From Chloroflexota bacterium (GTDB taxonomy: Bacteria; Chloroflexota; Dehalococcoidia; SHYB01), in the NCBI GenBank assembly GCA_016200725.1, contig JACQEE010000279.1, positions 1 to 8,273 of the forward strand: a DNA stretch of 8,273 bases, written 5' to 3'. Both the position numbers and the translations under genes were made by a program. Position 1 is the first letter of the stretch, and each line of letters starts with the position of its first letter. The notes under the pieces were generated by a model. The model saw nothing but the letters and a program-made list of their open reading frames with translations, was not told the DNA's origin and ran no database searches. Below are positions 5,386 through 8,273 of the stretch, piece by piece.

Positions 5386-6588
5386 ATGGACTTCCGTTTC
5401 ACACCCGAGCAAGAAGCCTTTCGCCAGGAGATTCGCCAATTCCTCGTCAAGGAACTGCCGCCCGATTGGACGAAGGGTGGCCACAACACCGAGGAGGAAG
5501 AGGACGAAGGCGAACACAAAGACAACATCGCGCGGCAACTGGCCAAGAAGATGGGCGCGAAAGGTTGGCTGACCGGCGCGTGGCCGAAAAAGTACGGCGG
5601 CCTCGGCTGGACCCCGATGGAGCAGGTGATCTTCGCTGAGGAGATGACTAAGCACAAAGTGCCACGCCCGTATATCCAGGATGCCGGCACGAACAACGTC
5701 GGCCCCACGATCGCCGTGCACGGCACTGAGGAGCAGAAGACAAAGTGGCTCCCCGGCATCGCGCGGGCTGATTCGCGCTGGTGCCAGCTGATGAGCGAGC
5801 CCAACGCCGGCTCCGACCTCGCTGGCCTGGAGACGAAGGCCGTCGAGGACGGCGACGACTTCGTGGTCAACGGCACGAAGATCTGGACGTCGAACGCGCA
5901 CAAGTCCGATTTCGGCGCGCTGATGGCCCGCACCGATATGAACGCGCCCAAGCACAAGGGCATCTCGTTCATGATCGTGGACATGCACACCCCCGGCATC
6001 ACCTTCCAGCCCCTGGTGAACATCAACGACGTGCACTCCTTCAACCAGGTCTTCCTCGACAATGTGCGCGTCCCCAAGACGAACTTGATCGGCGAGAAGA
6101 ACAAGGGCTGGTACAGCGGCGCTACCGTGCTGAACATGGAGCGCTCGTTCATCCGCCACTCGATCATCAGCGGAGAATACTACGACGAGGTGGTCGCCTT
6201 TCTCAAGAAGGGTATCAACGGCCGCTATCCGCTGAAAGAGAACGAAGTCCTGCGCCACAAACTCGCCGAACTCCAGGTCGAACTGCGCGTCTCCCGCCTC
6301 CTAGCCTATCGAGTCGCTTGGCTCCAGTCGCAGAACAAGTCGCTCGCCTACGAGTCCTCGATGTCCAAGTTGTACACCGGCGAGATGGCCCAGCGCCTCT
6401 CCCAGGTCGTGATGGAAGCCTTCGGCCTCTACGGCCAGATCAAAGAGCACTCGCCCCACGAACATCTGCGTGGCAAGATGCAACAGATCTACCTCACGCA
6501 GCGCGGCATCACCATCGGCGGCGGCACCTCGGAGATCCAGCGCAACCTCATGGCGCGTCGCGGCCTCGGTCTCGGCCAGGCCGCCTAG
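5386..6588 (+). CDS. acyl-CoA dehydrogenase (FAD-dependent)
   Basis: A 400-aa enzyme of usual family length that introduces the alpha,beta double bond in an acyl-CoA, passing electrons to ETF. The N-terminal helical domain starts MDFRFTPEQEAFRQEIRQFL. An acidic insert (TEEEEDEGEH, 35-44) and KKYGGLGW (68-75) follow. The FAD/substrate strand motif is WCQLMSEPNAGSDLA (132-146). The C-terminal domain ends with TIGGGTSEIQRNLMARRGLGL (376-396). The MCAD-type catalytic Glu just before 'GT' is absent (Gly379), but Glu252 in NMERSF sits in the 'ER' position used as base by isovaleryl-CoA and long-chain acyl-CoA dehydrogenases, so activity is expected from that residue. The gene is divergent from hicBA across about 105 bases and is followed by a palindromic repeat. 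The substrate is unknown; branched, long or ring-bearing acyl chains are all possible. Confidence 0.92.
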   Translation: MDFRFTPEQEAFRQEIRQFLVKELPPDWTKGGHNTEEEEDEGEHKDNIARQLAKKMGAKGWLTGAWPKKYGGLGWTPMEQVIFAEEMTKHKVPRPYIQDAGTNNVGPTIAVHGTEEQKTKWLPGIARADSRWCQLMSEPNAGSDLAGLETKAVEDGDDFVVNGTKIWTSNAHKSDFGALMARTDMNAPKHKGISFMIVDMHTPGITFQPLVNINDVHSFNQVFLDNVRVPKTNLIGEKNKGWYSGATVLNMERSFIRHSIISGEYYDEVVAFLKKGINGRYPLKENEVLRHKLAELQVELRVSRLLAYRVAWLQSQNKSLAYESSMSKLYTGEMAQRLSQVVMEAFGLYGQIKEHSPHEHLRGKMQQIYLTQRGITIGGGTSEIQRNLMARRGLGLGQAA

Positions 6589-6598
6589 GGTCGGCAAT

Positions 6599-6757
6599 CC
6601 TCCCTCCCCTTGTGGGAGGGAGTTAGAGGGAGGGTCCGTCTCCCCTCGCCCGTCCGCGGGAGAGGACTCCTGGCGAAGCCAGGAAGGTGAGGGTTCGGTC
6701 CTGAGTCCGCGAAGGCTGAGGTTTCCCCCTTCCCTTTTGGGAAGGGGGCAGGGGGTT
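6599..6757. repeat. cluster of GC-rich palindromes, dispersed extragenic repeat (REP/MITE-like)
   Basis: This non-coding gap holds four inverted repeats in a row. They are a 9-bp perfect stem 6600-6608/6614-6622; a 6-bp stem 6639-6644/6658-6663; a 7-bp stem with a 3-base loop, 6668-6674/6678-6684; and a 10-bp perfect stem with TTTT loop, 6725-6734/6739-6748. Translated on the minus strand it gives the familiar false peptides of 'LTPCPLPKREG' and 'SLPQGEGG' type, the mark of a repeat found scattered in many high-GC genomes. No long T-run follows any stem, so these are not canonical intrinsic terminators. They may still slow 3' decay or reduce readthrough from the dehydrogenase gene. Copy number in this genome cannot be seen from one window. 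Confidence 0.75.
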
Positions 6758-6760
6758 AGA

Positions 6761-7243
6761 TTGGCCACTTACAACTTCGTCAACACCTGGCACGTCGCAG
6801 CGACGCCTGACGAGGTGTGGGAAGCGCTGGCCCACCCCGGCGACTATCCCAAGTGGTGGGGTAAGGTCTACCTTGAGTGCGAGGTGCTCGATGGCCTCAC
6901 CGACCCCAAGGTTGGCGGCAAGGTGCGCGTCAAGACGAAGGGCTGGCTCCCCTACATCCTCCGCTGGTCTATCGAGACCACGGCGCTCCAGAAGCCCTCG
7001 CGTATCGAGTTCAAGGCCTGGGGCGACTTCAACACCGAGCATTCGTATTGGGAGATCACGCTGGAGGGCAATGGCACCAAGGCAGTGCTTTACTGGAACC
7101 CGCGCGTGGAGAAACTCTTCGTGAAGGTGTTCTCCCCGCTCCTGCGCCCGCTCTTCAAGTCGAACCACTACTGGGCGATGAACCAGGGCCAGAAGAATAT
7201 CGCTGTCTACATCGAGTCGCTCGCCAAGCAGAAAGGGAAGTGA
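6761..7243 (+). CDS. SRPBCC (START/polyketide cyclase-like) ligand-binding protein
   Basis: A 160-aa protein with the helix-grip arrangement of the SRPBCC superfamily, which binds hydrophobic ligands in a deep pocket and includes some cyclases and dehydratases. The first strand and helix read FVNTWHVAATPDEVWEALAHPGDYPKWW (6-33), where the 'A-x-P-x-x-V-W ... D-Y-P-x-W-W' pattern is diagnostic. Alternating strands follow (VGGKVRVKT, RIEFKAW, SYWEITLEG, KAVLYWN), and a long C-terminal helix (about 125-155) closes the pocket. The start is TTG 6761, with GGGGG at 6751-6755 as ribosome site. Both the site and the start lie at the edge of the palindromic repeat, and the frame runs further upstream only through repeat sequence. 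It is followed by a 10-base gap to the next gene, so the two are co-transcribed. Specific ligand unknown. Confidence 0.8.
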   Translation: MATYNFVNTWHVAATPDEVWEALAHPGDYPKWWGKVYLECEVLDGLTDPKVGGKVRVKTKGWLPYILRWSIETTALQKPSRIEFKAWGDFNTEHSYWEITLEGNGTKAVLYWNPRVEKLFVKVFSPLLRPLFKSNHYWAMNQGQKNIAVYIESLAKQKGK

Positions 7244-7253
7244 GGAGGGGGCC

Positions 7254-7748
7254 ATGTTCATCAAGGTCGAGCCGAAGTCCTTCAATATGTACAACGTCTT
7301 CCTCGTGTTCAACAAGGAAGAGCCGGGCTACGAGGATGAGCACGTCAAGACCTATCTTGCCGAGCACGGCCTCTCCGCGAAGGAAGAGATGGAGCAGGAG
7401 TACGCGGGGGCGCCCTGCCGGGTCATGCGCTTCGGCGGCTGTTATCTCGAGCCGCACATGGCGCGCATCAACGCGCTCAACCGCACCGGCAACGAAGTGG
7501 CCCTGCTGCGTCGCCAGATCGATTGCGCCCTGACGCAGCGGCCGCCTCGCGCGGTGACCGAGGCGCTCGCTGCGCTGCGACCCGCCGCACTCGAGCGTCT
7601 CAAGGCGCGCTTGCTCGACGATCTGCACCAGCCCGCGTCCTTCGGTCCTGACAAGCGCGGCTACCTCTCGGTGAAGGTGACCGTCGCCGACGTGCGTCGC
7701 CGCTTTCTCGCCCTCGCGAGCGAGCAGCGCTTGGCCGCGACCGGCTAG
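7254..7748 (+). CDS. 164-aa protein of unknown function
   Basis: It starts at ATG 7254 behind a strong GAGGAGGGG (7242-7250). The N-terminal 60 residues look like a small alpha/beta unit: MYNVFLVFNKEE strand, then an acidic helix (EDEHVKTYLAEHGLSAKEEMEQEY), then APCRVMRFGGCYL. The C-terminal part is Ala/Arg/Leu-rich and helical (about 98-125 and 142-160). Two Cys (55, 63) and a third at 91 show no metal-binding spacing. No membrane segment or signal peptide is present. Codon use is as GC-ending as the SRPBCC gene before it, so it appears native and co-transcribed with it. I do not recognise a family. Its stop lies 3 bases from the convergent SDR stop. Confidence 0.78.
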   Translation: MFIKVEPKSFNMYNVFLVFNKEEPGYEDEHVKTYLAEHGLSAKEEMEQEYAGAPCRVMRFGGCYLEPHMARINALNRTGNEVALLRRQIDCALTQRPPRAVTEALAALRPAALERLKARLLDDLHQPASFGPDKRGYLSVKVTVADVRRRFLALASEQRLAATG

Positions 7749-7751
7749 AGG

Positions 7752-8273
7752 CTACCAGCCGACGAAGCGACGAGCGCCAATGTCGAGGACGCTGTCAGGC
7801 ATCAAGCGGATGATGCGGGCGGCGAAGAAGGCATCCGCTCCCGCCGTGTAGCGCAACTTCGTTCGCCGCGCCTCGATGATCTTGCGGATGAGCAAAGCGC
7901 AACCGCGCGCATTCTGGCCGTGCAGCCCCCGCGGGATGCGCGCCCGCATCCGGTCTACATTGGCTCGGTATGGTGAGTCTTCGCGCCACACGCGTGTGCC
8001 ATCGATCTGATTCGTGTGGAATTCGGTCGCATACAGCCCCGGCTCGATCAGCACGGCCCGCACGCCGAACTGTGTCACCTCGCTCCGCAGCAGGCGCGTC
8101 ATCTGGAGCAGCGCCGCCTTGCTCGCCGAGTACGCGCCGCCGGACGGACTGCCCGTAATGCCTGCGATCGACCCCACGTTCACGATGGTGCCAAAGTGCT
8201 GCTGTCGCATCGTGGGTAACACTGCCTGCGTTAGCAGCAATACTCCGATCACGTTCGTCTCGAACTGCGCGCG
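7752..8273 (-). CDS. second short-chain dehydrogenase/reductase, C-terminal part (5' end outside window)
   Basis: The frame on the minus strand is open to the window edge, so about the first third, including the TGxxxGxG cofactor motif, is missing. The visible 173 residues begin RAQFETNVIGVLLLTQAVLP, which contains the tetrad Asn (in 'TNV'). Next come IVNVGSIAG with the catalytic Ser, then Y-S-A-S-K with Tyr 13 residues after that Ser, then the EPGLYATEF loop. The C-terminal extension (IRKIIEARRTKLRYTAGADAFFAARIIRLMPD...) is longer than in the SDR at 4042-4800 and resembles SDRs acting on lipophilic or steroid-like substrates. The reaction is presumably NAD(P)-dependent oxidation or reduction of a carbonyl or hydroxyl; cofactor preference cannot be judged without the N-terminus. 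It converges tail to tail with the 164-aa gene, with no room for a terminator. Confidence 0.88.
   Translation of the reverse strand, partial: RAQFETNVIGVLLLTQAVLPTMRQQHFGTIVNVGSIAGITGSPSGGAYSASKAALLQMTRLLRSEVTQFGVRAVLIEPGLYATEFHTNQIDGTRVWREDSPYRANVDRMRARIPRGLHGQNARGCALLIRKIIEARRTKLRYTAGADAFFAARIIRLMPDSVLDIGARRFVGW

Noticed and set aside
5290..6258. 322-codon minus-strand frame opposite the acyl-CoA dehydrogenase
   Set aside because: No recognisable domain, and the plus-strand gene is unambiguous.
6600..6622. Strong hairpin after the acyl-CoA dehydrogenase as an intrinsic terminator
   Set aside because: No U-tract follows, and it is one of a series of palindromes in the repeat; termination is not supported by sequence.
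6301..6768. 155-codon minus-strand frame across the repeat with PLPKREG and LPQGEG peptides
   Set aside because: These peptides are the translation of a dispersed palindromic repeat and are commonly mispredicted as protein.

Overview
The window looks like a high-GC bacterial chromosome whose main theme is acyl-CoA / lipid-type catabolism. The mix of a two-domain FAS1-like/MaoC dehydratase, an acyl-CoA dehydrogenase, two SDR oxidoreductases and an SRPBCC protein suggests Chloroflexota (Dehalococcoidia-like) or a similar lineage. So do a Thr/Pro-rich secreted protein and an interspersed palindromic repeat of the 'PLPQGEG' kind. This is inference from gene style only; no marker gene is present. 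No tRNA, rRNA, CRISPR array, transposase or integrase was seen.

Layout. (1) 1-309: the 3' end of a + strand gene that begins as an adenosine-deaminase-family protein and ends in what resembles a HicA toxin C-terminus, with all downstream deaminase catalytic motifs missing. (2) 314-2032: three tightly packed + strand genes of unknown function: a possible 33-aa ORF, a secreted or membrane-anchored Thr/Pro-linker protein, and a three-helix membrane protein with lower GC. (3) 2029-4800: a dehydratase, then a 245-aa protein with an RX4H (HEPN-like) motif, then an SDR. These are joined by an ATGA overlap, a 7-base gap and an 8-base gap. (4) 4822-5279: a minus-strand HicB-like/HicA-like toxin-antitoxin pair with a near-leaderless promoter. 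(5) 5386-6588: an acyl-CoA dehydrogenase, divergent from the toxin-antitoxin pair. (6) 6599-6757: a cluster of palindromes (dispersed repeat). (7) 6761-7748: an SRPBCC protein whose TTG start sits at the edge of the repeat, then a 164-aa protein of unknown function. (8) 7752-8273: the C-terminal part of a second SDR on the minus strand, converging with only 3 bases between stop codons.

How it fits together. The dehydratase (enoyl hydration), the two SDRs (hydroxyacyl oxidation) and the acyl-CoA dehydrogenase (alpha,beta-desaturation) cover the steps of a beta-oxidation-like route for an unidentified acyl-CoA. Between them sit accessory genes with less biased codon use: the membrane module, the RX4H protein and the toxin-antitoxin pair. 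Each abuts a core gene at or within a few bases of its start codon or stop codon. The main candidates for something new are this threading of accessory genes into a catabolic operon, the RX4H protein itself, and the deaminase/HicA chimera.
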